The notes beneath the pieces were generated by a model that saw nothing but the letters and a program-made list of their open reading frames with translations, had not been told where the DNA came from and made no database searches. Shown here piece by piece: positions 10,038 to 20,569 of a DNA stretch of 64,000 nucleotides. This stretch comes from Catonia carolina (Eukaryota > Arthropoda > Insecta > Hemiptera > Achilidae), in NCBI GenBank assembly GCA_035578175.1, contig JAQMRL010000001.1, positions 64,007,553-64,071,552 of the forward strand, in the 5' to 3' direction. Numbering within the stretch: position 1 is the stretch's first letter; each line of letters begins with the position of its first letter. Both the position numbers and the translations under genes were made by a program.

Positions 10038-13000
10038 GAGCCTTTGAAAGGAAAAGTGGCATAAGTCACGTTTTTATATTATTGAGAAAAATTGACATTT
10101 ATCAGAAACAATTTTGTAAATCTCAGGGAAAAACTTTTTTTTTTCTTATGACATCTTCAAGTAGAGGAGTAGTTGGCCTGTCTGTTGATGTGTACTTCAT
10201 CATCACTGTAAGAATATATACATAGATAATATTATGTTTTATGTCAAAATGTTGACTTATGCCACTTTTGCTAAAACATTTTGATGAATTAAATGTAAAA
10301 TAAGAACAATACCTCTTTTAAAACCTGATTTTAATTATATAATTAAGTTGTACATAATAAGAATTAATATAAGACACATTAAAAATACATAAAAAGAATA
10401 AAAATAATTCAAGTGTTTATTGTCTTCCATTCAAGATTCAATCATCTTCTTCTGCCTCCGACTCTCGATTCACAATAGGGTTTTCATCATTATCAATTCC
10501 GTCGGTTAAGGAGTTGAAAAAGCCATGGTGAACTGGTGGGATGAACTTGAGCAGGTCCATCATATCCCTCTTCTTTAAGGCTGTAACCTTTCGTGGAGAA
10601 CTAAAAAGTGGCTTTAATAGTACTCTATTAAGATTTGTTAGGCGACCACCTTTTTTGGCTGGTGCTATGTTCAATGTTAGGAAGGGCATGTCATCATTGA
10701 GGGATTCTTTGTAGAATATCTTGAAAGGTTCTTCCTTGACATACCTTAGCCACTGTATATTAAACCAACAAACTTTATCATTCTGTTCATTCTTCTTTCT
10801 TCTTGTTATGGATTGTTCCAATGAACTTGTATAAAACATCTCTGTCTGGTCCATAACTTTTACCACATACGGTTTCTTTCTTTTTGATTTTAGAATTGCA
10901 TTATACCAATCCTCAGGAACGTATATGGATTTTCCTTTTGCAAAACGCTCTACTACACCAAAGTCAGCATCGTTCGGGAGGAAAGAGTGGCCGCTGACCA
11001 TAAATTTGTGATCAACAGTCTTTATTGTGCTTTCCGCACTTTGTATGTGGTGCATTATTGCAAGTGACATTTTGATGTTGCGATTCTGACCACCGCAACT
11101 ATCACTGAACATAACAACGTGTTCAATGTGGTTGGATGACGATCTGTTTCTGAAATGTTCAATAACACATGAAGCAATTTCCTGAGAGCCTCTTGAAGCT
11201 GTGATTTCATTCCAGGAGTACATGTATCCAGAATTTGTGCATAGATCATGGCAACCTAGATTATAGACATACATATTCCTTTTATAGTATGATGTTGAAC
11301 AAGTCAGAATCGGAAACGGCAAAGCTTTTTGCAGATCAAAGGAGAATGCATACATTGTAGGATTTGACTTGCACTCCTCCTTAGCATCTTTTATTTTTTG
11401 CCTAGCAAGATCTGCTTTACGCAGATGCAGTTCATGCATGGTTTCTAGATTTTTTTTATCTTCTGCGTCTATACACACTTCCATTTTCATCTTGTAAACA
11501 TCACACTTTACACAGGTGTCTTTTCTAGGGTGATGAAAACTTAAATTAAATTCGAAATTGAACACTCAACGGTAAATAGCTTCACTTACTGGCTCAGCAT
11601 TTATGTTTGAGCAGTGCTCCTTATACAAAGTGTACATTTGGGTTATGTTCAGACCTTCTGAAAGGTATTTCTTGTTGGGATTGTGGGCCCTGGTGTAATG
11701 CGACTCGTTAGAAGGAAAAGAATCAATATGTTTGCGCACAATATCTAACCGTGATTCTTCAATTTTGTTTTTGGAAGGTTGCTTACCCCTCAGATCACTT
11801 CCTGGATCTTTCCCATCTCGAATTTTTTTTTGAGCTCTAAAAATCCTTCCATCAGAAAACCATAAAAGTTTGTTTGAAATACTCTTTGCAAACATTGATG
11901 TTTTTTTCTGGCAACTGCAGATAGTACTTAACAGTCGTACTTTTTAACCCTCGACTGCCGTCTCTAGGTCTGCGTGCTTTTGGAGTAGATCGCTGACATA
12001 AACCAGTAAGGTAAGCATTTTGAGCTTGAAAATTACCAATTGCATAAAAACTCTTGAACATAGCTTGTCTTTGCTCTTCAGTAATTACGTCACTGCATTT
12101 TAATTTGCATGTGCAGGGTATGTTTGAAAATGTCTTCTCTTCAACTTTTTCCCCTTTAGAAGTAAAGTATTCCTTACCTGAGTTTCGTTTCAATTTTCGA
12201 AGTGTTTTCTTGTTGACATTTCTCTTACGTTTGCGAGATTTATTTTGACTGGCATTCAAAGGTCCTGGTTCGTCATCTGAGGTCACATTAGTACTATGGT
12301 TTGTCTGCATCTCATCAGTTCCATTACCAGGATCTGGAGCTGAAACAATAACAAACAAAAATGAAAGAGGCTAAACAGAAAAACTCAATCAACAAAATTG
12401 TGGGCCTAGGAGTAAAAATTAGGCTGAGTATAGTAAGCATACCTACCACAAAACTGTAGCAATTTATTGTAGTAGTTCTGGTTGGTGGTCGGTCTAATTA
12501 CAGGCCTTAGTAAATACCAGTAGGCCTACTCAAATTTTACTTGAATATAAAAGTAGTCATTGTAGGCATAGGCTATCCATTTTAATACCCAGTAGGTTGA
12601 TGGGTAATAACTCTTCCAGAATTATTAGCCATATATTTTTTCACTTTACATCTAAAAGCCCATTAATTTATGTTAAGATTGTTTAACTGATCTGTTTAGT
12701 ATTCAACTTTTCACAATCTGTAGAATAAGGTAATATGAGTAAATTTTAGGTTATGGTTCAACACTTACCTGTATCAGTATATTCCTCTTCTGAAGGCACA
12801 TATTCAGAGCCAGAGTCTCTTAACAATGATGGGATGCTATCAGAATCACTTATTTCTTCCATTGAAATATAATAAAGCTCTGAATATACAAATAAAACTC
12901 AAAAAATTATCAAAACAATCACTCTTTCAAAACACAGTCTACCAACCAAAACGCTAGTAATGGAGGGAAAAGTGAAGTAAGTCAGACTTAAGCCATTATT

Positions 13001-13181
13001 GCCTGAGAGGAATCAGCTGTTTTATTTCTTAACTTTTTTCACTGCCATGTGTATCAAGAGTAGTCAGTGGTTTGACTTAGTTCTCTTTTCCTTGAAACAG
13101 AATGAAGGTTAAGGAATCTGAAACTGTTTTTAGCTCAATATTAAAAAAAATGACTTAAGCCACTTTTCCTTTCAGAGGCTC
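10038..13181 (-). mobile_element. DUF7869-type DNA transposon with 31-bp terminal inverted repeats
   Basis: The left end begins GAGCCTTTGAAAGGAAAAGT at 10038. The right end, reverse-complemented from 13181, begins GAGCCTCTGAAAGGAAAAGT. The match continues through GGCATAAGTCA / GGCTTAAGTCA, giving 29 of 31 identical positions. ATTT lies directly outside both ends (10034-10037 and 13182-13185), a candidate 4-bp target duplication. Related cores occur just inside the ends (GACTTATGCCACTTTT near 10254; GACTTAAGCCATT near 12987). The single gene inside, on the minus strand, is the DUF7869-type gene at 10438-12862. Size is 3144 bp. Because the only gene inside these repeats is this one, it is the natural candidate transposase. 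Confidence 0.82.
10438..12862 (-). pseudogene. DUF7869-type putative transposase, nearly intact (one frameshift, one stop)
   Basis: Exon 1 is 12862-12769 (ATG, then an acidic peptide EEISDSDSIPSLLRDSGSEY, donor CAG|GTAAGTG). Exon 2 starts at 12340 after GTTTCAG, and the phases agree. Domains in order: acidic N-terminus; basic KRKRNVNKKTLRKLKRN; a cysteine block (C-T-C-K-L-K-C) with EEQRQAMFKSFYAIGNFQAQ; INVCKEYF; then, after a frameshift near 11865-11875, ISNKLLWFSDGR; and SHYTRAHNPNKKYLSEGLNI. An in-frame TGA lies at 11566-11568, followed in the same frame by FNFEFNLSFHHPRKDTCVKC. In the last 375 codons the candidate acidic residues are D77 (SFDLQKALPFP), D155 (MFSDSCGGQNRN) and D199/D201/E206 (GHSFLPNDADFGVVERF). 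The pattern is compatible with an RNase H-like DDE/D fold. Function is inferred from the surrounding inverted repeats, not from a characterised homologue. Confidence 0.75.
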
Positions 13182-13257
13182 ATTTATTGTCTAATATAAA
13201 CAAATGACGTATCTCTATTGATAAGGTATCCTGATCAAAAATGAATACTAGCAAATA

Positions 13258-13900
13258 CTTGATTAATACTGTTTTTATTAAAAATTACAAATTTAATAAA
13301 AATTATCAATACAATGCATAACAAAATATGTAGAAAATACTTTTATGAATTCTATTTCCTATTATCTAAAAAAAGCATACCAATAACTTGATACTACAAT
13401 ACTACTAAGTGTTAACAAATTATATAGATAAAATTTTTATTTTTATCAATAAATTAGTTAAATTTTTATTCATAAAAGTAATGACAGAATCATAATCATG
13501 CAGAAAATAAAAATTTCTGTTTATTACTCAACAATGACACTTATTATGAACACTGGCGTTACCTGAAAGCTGTTAAGTAACTACATAACAAAATAATACA
13601 AAATACTTACGTAACAAAACACAGAAACCTAAACTATTGATACATTACATTATTATTACTAATCACACACAAAAATTATAGTTTAATTAAAAAAATTACA
13701 AATTTAAGAAAAATTATTAATACAATATTTAATTTTATATTAATAATGCATAACAAAAAAAGTACCTACAAAAAATATATTTTTTTGTAGTTACTATTTT
13801 GTAAAAAGGTATACCAATAATTTTAAGATAAAACTACGATACTACTAAGTGTTAATAAATTTTATTGCTGAATGTTACCGTTCATAAAGATTACTACATG
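13258..13900. repeat. Imperfect direct duplication of about 220 bp
   Basis: Two AT-rich copies lie about 420 bp apart. TTACAAATTTAA(T/G)AAAAATTAT occurs near 13285 and 13697. AATGCATAACAAAA occurs near 13314 and 13744. TACTACTAAGTGTTAA(C/T)AAATT occurs near 13400 and 13840. It does not encode a protein. It may belong to the 3' end of the adjoining element at 14239. Confidence 0.5.
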
Positions 13901-15510
13901 AACCGGTGTAAACGGTACCGTTCATACCAAAATTACAAACAAAAATTTAAATTCATACTCCATTACAAACGATAACAAAAGTTTTTTGGCAATGCCTGGA
14001 AACAAAGTAACTAGAAAGTAACTAGGCATAAACAGTAATAAAGGAGGTAACAATCAAAACGTGCTTTCTCACATTTATAAAATTTTTCAGGAGATGGAAA
14101 AAACTGATTTTACTTCATGTCTTTGAATTTTTAGTTTTTTCTTGAGTAATACCTGTAGTAGCCATCTATATATGACTATTTCTGATAGTTAACAAGATCA
14201 GTACGCTTTAAATAACTAGCAATTTAGGTTTAAATATTGGAGAAAACACGGTTTGAATGAACACTGAGGAGAAAGCATGTTTAGATTGTTTATGTCAGTG
14301 GAGAAAACACCTTTTGTTTGGGAAAAAAAGGAAATTAGTATTTTATTGATATAATGTAGTTTATTGATGTACAGTAATAGACATAACAAAATATTAAAAA
14401 TAGAAAAATTTATTATTACAAAATAGTAAACAGATACAAAAAGCATTAAAAATATTATATACATATACAGGTTTTTATTAAATTTTAACTGATACATCGT
14501 ACTCCAAACAGTCACACATAGTATTTTCATTTGATTGATTTTGTACATCAGTGTTTGATTGGTCTTCAAAAATAATCTTCTTGTACCACGAAAATGAATC
14601 CACGTCTTCCTGCTGCTGCCAATTTTCTCCATACATTAAATTTAATAACTTCAGAACATCTTTTTTCTTTTTTTCCTTAATTTTATTTTCAACGGTTTGA
14701 TTTGATATCTGTAAAGTACACAATTTTGAAGCAGTAACACCTTTTTTCAATAATGATTTCCCATTTTTTTCACTGTCATCTTCGAAACGGTAATACCTCA
14801 GTCCTCTTACTATAATTATTGGTGTCCTATCCCTCTTAGTTTTTTTGTTTAAGTAGATACGTTTCATTTCTGATATGTTGTCTAAATTTTTTAAGTAAGT
14901 GTTAAGGGTTTTAGTTTTCAGTAACTTCCATTCTTTACCCAATTCCTTAACCTCTCCTATCTCCCTGTACACTTGGTAATACTGTTCTTTAGATAAAATT
15001 ACTGGATTTTTTCTCAGAAATTTTGCAACCCTGCCGAATGTACAATCTGCAGAGAAGAAGCTATGTCCTCTAACATGAAAGAATAATTTGATATCACTTA
15101 TTGAATTTGATCCTGAGTATAAAAAAATGCATTACTGTGTGTAAATTAATATTATTTTTATTTTACGCTATGCAACCGTCAGCAAATAATCTAATTGTAC
15201 TTTTTTCTTGTAAGTTCATACCCCTTAAGTGGTAAAGCAAAGCAGAAGAAACCTCTGTACTACCTTTTCCAGCTTGATCTTCACACCAAGTGTAGAAAAT
15301 TGGGTTCTTCCCGTCAAGTTGAACAACACATAGGCAATAAAAATTTAGCTGCCGTAAATAAAATGCCTCCTGGATGTTAGCTCTAGGCAGGGGTTGAATT
15401 TGCTGCAAGTCAAAACACAGACTTACAGTACAATCATCGGTTTTTTCTTTTATGTATTTGTAAAATTCGTTTGCTCTTTTTTTATGAACCCTTTTTCTTT
15501 TAACAAATTA

Positions 15511-18322
15511 CCGTAATTCGGGGTTACTTAAGCCACTTTTCAACTTCAAACACCCGCTATTCAAAAACCATTTACTTTTGGTATTAAATAATTAGTGCAA
15601 AATATGGGTCTAAAGCTATATTTTATTATACTATACAAGAAAGTTTTCTGAAGCATGTATTTTAATTTCAGTAAAATAAAAACATGGTGGCTTAAGTAAC
15701 CCCTCTTATGGGGGTAACAAAAACCACGTATTGTAAATTAATGTTTGGCTTTAGTTAACTTGCAATGGGGTAACAAAATCTATACAAAGTACTAAAAAAA
15801 ATGTATATTTATTGTTAAAAACTGTTACAAACACATACTATTTATTAATTTACAATAAAAATGTCAAAACAAGTAATTTTTACATTTCTAATGTTGATTT
15901 AAAGAAAAAAAATTGTATTTTAAATAAGCATTATTTTTTACTATACCTACTGTAATTAAAGTTTAATTATGAAGAGCAAAGGGGAAGATATGATGTCCTC
16001 TATTAACTTTAATAGGATTAACAACAGTTACAATATTTCTGATATTAATATCCATCACGTCATCAACAATCGGAAACACATAATCATTTCCCATTGCTTT
16101 GGAGCTTTTACAGAAAAATTTCACCTTTATTTTTCCTTCCTCAATATCAATGTCTTGTACAAGAGCATAGAATTGCTTTGCCACTTGTTTTTTTGTGTTC
16201 TCATTAAATACAAGTTCAACAATAACATACAAATTTGGTTTAAGAAGCTCTATTTGTACTGGTGTTCTCTTTGGAACAGCAAGTGTTTCTTCACCACTTG
16301 ATACAGGAATGTCAAAATCACTATTAATTAAATCACTTAATATTAGTTCTGAATCTGAATCCTGCAGCGAAAGCTGGTCGTCATCTTCATCACTTGATTT
16401 TGGATCACTATTTTTCCTTCTCCGTTTCGAAGAGCTTGGTTGGGAAGAAGGATTACAATCCACTTCCAAAGCTTCAACTCCTAGTCCTTCAATACCTTTT
16501 CCAGCTGGAACATTAAGTTTCCTTTTCTTCTGCTTTCTCAAGAGTTGAGTCTCTTTTTTCCGACTTTCCTCAAGATAACTTTGAAATGATTGAACCCATT
16601 TATCGCTAGAATCTACATCCTTTACAGTTTCTTCATTTTTAACTCCAGGAAGTCTCTTCAATACCTGTTGCCGGTCCAGAGGCACAATCCCTGATGCTTT
16701 AAAACCACTTATCAAGTTTTTCTTGATATTTTCATCACCCAAGTTTTTAAGGCAATTTTTCAAGAGCCGAGGGAAAGTATCTTTAGGCACATTACCACGG
16801 TTTTTCTCTTTCCAGTTGTTCAATGTTTCACGCCACTTTATTTTTATGGGTCTAAAAAATGCGACATCTAATGGTTGAGTACAGTGCGTACTGTTTGCAG
16901 GTAGGAGCACAAACTTAATATTATTTATTTTGCACTCTTCAATAATATATGCAGAAATATGACTTGCCAGATCGTCCCCTATCAACACTTTCGTAGCAGC
17001 TTTATCAAACTTTCGAAAGTATGGTATTGCAATTTTCTTAAACCAATCTTCAAAAATTTCAAGCGTAAACCACCCACTCTTTGACCTATTGTAGACAGCA
17101 CCAGTTGGTCCGTTTTCTGTCCATGTGTCATAGAGGTTTCCTGCCTTATAAGTAATATACGGGGGAAGTAGTATTCCGTCAGCACTTGCTGAGAACATTA
17201 CGGATGTGCTCGACTTAGAAAAGTCAATAATACGCTCAGGGTGACGTGAGCCTCTTCTTATTACTACTTTCTTTCTACCGGGGTCATCCGTCATATTTGT
17301 CTCATCATAATTTACTATCATGGATGGGTCAACATCCTTAATTGACACTGAAAGCTCATCAAAATATTCATTTATAGTCTCACTGCTCACTGCTGCTCTG
17401 CTACGTTTGATATTCTGACAGAGTCTATTAGACAATTTTCCACTATGCCTTTTTATAAATAATTCAACAAAGTCAACTCCAGGCATATTGTTTTTGAACC
17501 GTGGTTCATTCCGTCCAATTCGGTCAAGATATCCTTTGACGATCAACCTTATATCTAATACTGTTAACGGGAATCCCCACTCTCCGGCCATGCTCACACA
17601 TTCTGCTAATATATTTTGATCATGTGTGCTAAAAACACAAGGCCTACCAACTTTTTGAGTTTTACCTTTTACTGCTGCAGTGAGGGCACATCTAGAAATT
17701 CCGAACTGCTCAGAAGCCTGCCGTAAGGAAGCGCCTTTCTTAACTTCTTCAACAGCTTTTTTCAGAGTATCATCTGAATAATTTTTGTATTGTCGAGCAC
17801 CAACAGGCCTTTGATACTTTCTAGGCATACTGCTCCTAAAATAAAAGAAAATGTGGTAATTACATCTCTTTGGTATTTTGTAAAGCATAATAGTTTAGTA
17901 CGGGGTAACAAAAGCCACTAAAAATAACTGGCTTTTGTTACCCCATACAGCACAGCTGATGAAAATATTGAAAGAAAAAGAATAAAAATGACATTATATT
18001 CTATGAAATGGTACATATGTGTAGAAGTGTTGTTTGAGGTTATGTTACATAATTATTACACTGTACTACAGCTGAAAATAACACTGTGACCAGTAAAGTT
18101 ATGGAGGTTATAAAATTTTAATCAAGTTAAGCTATAAATGTAAATATTTGTGTTAACTTACCTTTAAATGTCAAGTGAATTTAATGGACACTAGTGAAAA
18201 CTTTGTTAAATTACACAAATGGTAGCACCAAAATCAAACAGGGTTGCCAATATAAGCATTCAAAATTTACCTTACGAAATGGCTTTTGTTACCCTGGTGG
18301 CTTAAGTAACCCCGAATTACGG
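15511..18322 (-). mobile_element. pogo-type DNA transposon with perfect 26-bp TIRs, TA target site
   Basis: The left end begins CCGTAATTCGGGGTTACTTA at 15511. The right end, reverse-complemented, is identical for 26 bp (through AGCCAC). TA flanks both ends (15509-15510 and 18323-18324), as in the Tc1/mariner/pogo group. GGGGTAAC / GTTACCCC motifs recur inside each end (near 15690-15765 and 17900-17945 and at 18288). One transposase frame lies inside, preceded by a 5' exon and an intron of about 326 bp (donor AAAG|GTAAGTT near 18162, acceptor TTTATTTTAG at 17836). It is inserted in the coding sequence of a DUF7869-type gene. Perfect TIRs and an open frame point to a young copy. Confidence 0.93.
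15963..17828 (-). CDS. pogo-type transposase (CENP-B/DDE_1), about 621 aa, intact
   Basis: I chose the ATG at 17828 (MPRKYQRP) over the upstream in-frame Met, because a splice acceptor ends at 17836, seven bases before it. A psq-type helix-turn-helix lies near residues 15-60 (ASLRQASEQFGISRCALTAA), then a CENP-B-like HTH region, then the DDE_1 catalytic core. Catalytic residues: D in MIVNYDETNM, D in VLIGDDLASH, and D in HCTQPLDVAFF. The second and third are separated by 35 residues. The C-terminal 170 residues are variable, with an acidic/serine stretch (SDPKSSDEDDDQLSLQDSDS). The protein would bind the element ends and catalyse cut-and-paste transposition in the nucleus. No stop or frameshift is present. 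Confidence 0.92.
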   Translation of the reverse strand: MPRKYQRPVGARQYKNYSDDTLKKAVEEVKKGASLRQASEQFGISRCALTAAVKGKTQKVGRPCVFSTHDQNILAECVSMAGEWGFPLTVLDIRLIVKGYLDRIGRNEPRFKNNMPGVDFVELFIKRHSGKLSNRLCQNIKRSRAAVSSETINEYFDELSVSIKDVDPSMIVNYDETNMTDDPGRKKVVIRRGSRHPERIIDFSKSSTSVMFSASADGILLPPYITYKAGNLYDTWTENGPTGAVYNRSKSGWFTLEIFEDWFKKIAIPYFRKFDKAATKVLIGDDLASHISAYIIEECKINNIKFVLLPANSTHCTQPLDVAFFRPIKIKWRETLNNWKEKNRGNVPKDTFPRLLKNCLKNLGDENIKKNLISGFKASGIVPLDRQQVLKRLPGVKNEETVKDVDSSDKWVQSFQSYLEESRKKETQLLRKQKKRKLNVPAGKGIEGLGVEALEVDCNPSSQPSSSKRRRKNSDPKSSDEDDDQLSLQDSDSELILSDLINSDFDIPVSSGEETLAVPKRTPVQIELLKPNLYVIVELVFNENTKKQVAKQFYALVQDIDIEEGKIKVKFFCKSSKAMGNDYVFPIVDDVMDINIRNIVTVVNPIKVNRGHHIFPFALHN

Positions 18323-18815
18323 TAGTTTTTTCTGCCGACTTAGGTAAAGCTCGTTTTATTCTTTTGTCTAAAAGAGAACAGTAAGTACAGACATCACTGG
18401 CAGGTGATTTAAACCCGATATTAAATTCACGAACAAAAATTTTCCTAAACATTGCAATATGCACAGTTTCATTTTGAGAACAACTAAGGTAAAGTGCCCA
18501 AATACCGTCCCCCTAAGCAAAATCTTAAATTCTGAAAATGTGTTCAGAGCTAAAAATAATTAAAAATCTGATTTAAGCAGCTCAACTCCATCCCTAATAG
18601 TGCTGCTAGTGTGATTCTACTAAACGAATATTTCTTTTAAAAAAATATCAATAACTAAAATATTACAAATTTTGTTTGTTATAAAAAGGTGTCCTAATTC
18701 CGTCCCCTCTTTCCAGTAATTATCAACTCATTTGTTTTTGTGGTAAAACAGTACTAAAATCTCTTATAATACATTTATTGAAATAAAAACATTTTTATAC
18801 ATGAATTACAACTAT

Positions 18816-19028
18816 TTACCCATCCAGGCAAAAATCACAAATAAAGTTTTTGACTTTGGCTGATGTTGAACACAGCTCATGACACCAATTGAAGCATTTT
18901 GTACACTTTAACCATTTTTCTCCTTGCTGGTCTTGGGAAAAAACGCTTTCCACAAATAGCACACGATGCATCTTCATCGCTTGAACTATCCTCGTCGTCA
19001 GTGGACACCAGTTCAACTTTTGTTTCAT
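18816..19028 (-). pseudogene. C-terminal PHD-like zinc finger of the adjacent pogo transposase, out of frame
   Basis: The frame encodes GEKWLKCTKCFNWCHELC followed by FICDFC, a C-x2-C ... W-x-H-x2-C ... C-x2-C finger. The first Cys pair (CAICG) is found in another frame just upstream (about 18950). The acidic linker from 19025 onwards (TEDETKVELVSTDDEDSSSD) lies in that frame too. So at least two small frameshifts separate this finger from the transposase that stops at 19031. The neighbouring pogo at 48009-49505 has the same finger arrangement, which supports it being the true C-terminus. Confidence 0.7.
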
Positions 19029-19030
19029 CC

Positions 19031-20569
19031 TCAGTCGCTTGAACTTGAGACATATTGTTTTTTCTTCTTTTTGGGAGGTTTTGTCGATGATGTTCCAGGC
19101 TGATCTTTATCTTCCATGATGAGACGTTTCTTAGCCTTTGATTGAGTCTGTTTCTTCTGATGCTCTTCTGCCGTTTGTTTCTTATCCATGGAGGCTTTTA
19201 GAGACGTCTTATGAAGAGTTCCTGTTACCAGGAACGAGGTCCCAGCTCTAGAAGATGTGGAAGGTTGGATTACTGGAACTTCCTGGATATCTCTTGGGAT
19301 AACAATTCTAGGAGGAGCTGGGACATTCTGGTTGTTATCATTCCCTCCATTGGCAGGCACTTTTGGGTCTTCAAGTTGTCTGGCTATGAAGTCATGCTCT
19401 TGAAAGATATCGATATTAAACGGATGAATGCCAGTTTTCCTGAATCCATTGACAGCAGTTTCAAGTGTAGCAGCACGAAGGTATGCTTCACAGAACAAAC
19501 TGGATACTTGTAGTTTCCTCACAATTCTGTTTGGGTTAGAGGCCAACCATTGCTCTATAGCCTTTGCATATCGAGTCTTCAGGGAAAACATAAATGCCAC
19601 ATCTAAAGGCTGTAGCTTGTCTGTTGAGTGAGGAGGAAGGCAAACTATAGATACGCCTACCTCTCTTGCTCGGTCAATAAGCTCTAGATTTCTAGTATGG
19701 GAATAGTGACCATCGAGGATGAGAACTACAGGCTCCTCTTTTGAGGGCTTGACAGTGGAGATGAAATGCTCAAACCACTTGAGAAACAATGGACCAGTGA
19801 CCCAACCTGATTCTGAGCATCCCCCTATTGACCCTGGAGGAGCTCCATCAAGCAGTTCTTCCTGCCACCTTTTCTGTGCAAATATTAATAGAGGAGGAAC
19901 ATACTGGCCTGCAGCTGACATACAGGTTACCACTGTGGTTGTAGCCCCACGTTCAGCAGACGAAAGTTTATGAACTTGCTTTTTCCCCTTGCAGGTAACC
20001 ACTCTTGTAGCCTTGTGCTGTACCACAGTTATCCCTGTTTCGTCTACATTAAATATTTTTGAGGGGTCAAAGTTTATTTTCCCAAGTTCAGTCTTCAGGA
20101 TAGAAAAATACTTTTCAACATTTTCTTTAGTGAATCCTTTAGCTCTGGCCATTGATAGGTTCTGTGGTCGTCTAAGGGAAAGTTCTGGGTGGCGTTTAAA
20201 AAAGAGTCTAACCCACTTTTTGCCAGCTGCCTTTGCTTCACTCGAGAAAGGATTAGGGACTTGGTTTTTTATAGCTAACTGGTAAGCCAATCGTCTCAGG
20301 TCAGAAATAGTCAGTCCATAGTAATGCTGCTCCATATCCAAACAGTATTGTACAAGACTTTCTTCGAGCTCAGCCGAAAAAACTGGTTTCCTTCCAAATC
20401 TTGACCTCACACATTCCTCAGGTGTGAGGTCAGATTTGACGTAGTCTTTCAAGGTAGCTCTCGGAACACCAAAGGCCTTAACAGCTGCTTTATACCCCAT
20501 TTCCTTCATTCTCACAGCAGTGATGGCTTTCACCATGACTTCAGGATCCCATGTTTTGCGGGGCGGCAT
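19031..20569 (-). CDS. pogo-type transposase (CENP-B/DDE_1), 512 aa, C-terminal finger out of frame
   Basis: The start is ATG at 20569 (MPPRKTWDPE), placed directly after a splice acceptor. An N-terminal psq-like HTH is visible (AAVKAFGVPRATLKDYV), followed by the CENP-B-type DNA-binding region (KKWVRLFFKRHPELSLRRPQ). The DDE_1 core carries D in KIFNVDETGIT, D in VVLILDGHYSH and D in KLQPLDVAFM, with 36 residues between the last two. The C-terminus is lysine-rich and serine-rich and stops at SSSSD. The zinc finger expected next is in another frame at 18816-19028. The enzyme core is complete, but the protein as it stands would lack its finger. It is not closely similar to the copy at 15963, so it represents a separate family. 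Confidence 0.87.
   Translation of the reverse strand: MPPRKTWDPEVMVKAITAVRMKEMGYKAAVKAFGVPRATLKDYVKSDLTPEECVRSRFGRKPVFSAELEESLVQYCLDMEQHYYGLTISDLRRLAYQLAIKNQVPNPFSSEAKAAGKKWVRLFFKRHPELSLRRPQNLSMARAKGFTKENVEKYFSILKTELGKINFDPSKIFNVDETGITVVQHKATRVVTCKGKKQVHKLSSAERGATTTVVTCMSAAGQYVPPLLIFAQKRWQEELLDGAPPGSIGGCSESGWVTGPLFLKWFEHFISTVKPSKEEPVVLILDGHYSHTRNLELIDRAREVGVSIVCLPPHSTDKLQPLDVAFMFSLKTRYAKAIEQWLASNPNRIVRKLQVSSLFCEAYLRAATLETAVNGFRKTGIHPFNIDIFQEHDFIARQLEDPKVPANGGNDNNQNVPAPPRIVIPRDIQEVPVIQPSTSSRAGTSFLVTGTLHKTSLKASMDKKQTAEEHQKKQTQSKAKKRLIMEDKDQPGTSSTKPPKKKKKQYVSSSSD

Larger units (their letters stand above)
14239..18484 (-). pseudogene. DUF7869-type gene interrupted by a pogo insertion, N-terminus lost
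   Basis: Read leftwards, the gene starts in mid-protein at 18464 with MFRKIFVREFNIGFKSPASD and the Cys pair VCTYCSLL. It is broken at 18325 by the pogo element at 15511-18322 and resumes at 15508. Removing the pogo and one TA restores an open frame. The frame then continues to CFDLQQIQPLP (first Asp), LNFYCLCVVQLDG, YTWCEDQAGKGSTEVSSALL, and LFADGC at about 15174. The GQNKN that normally follows is missing. A further block from about 15100 carries VRGHSFFSADCTFGRVAKF, then the C-terminal part down to 14478. Upstream coding sequence has been replaced by the next pogo element at 18486. GGAGAAAACAC occurs at 14239 and 14300 and again at 23791, so the 3' end may lie near 14239. Confidence 0.75.
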
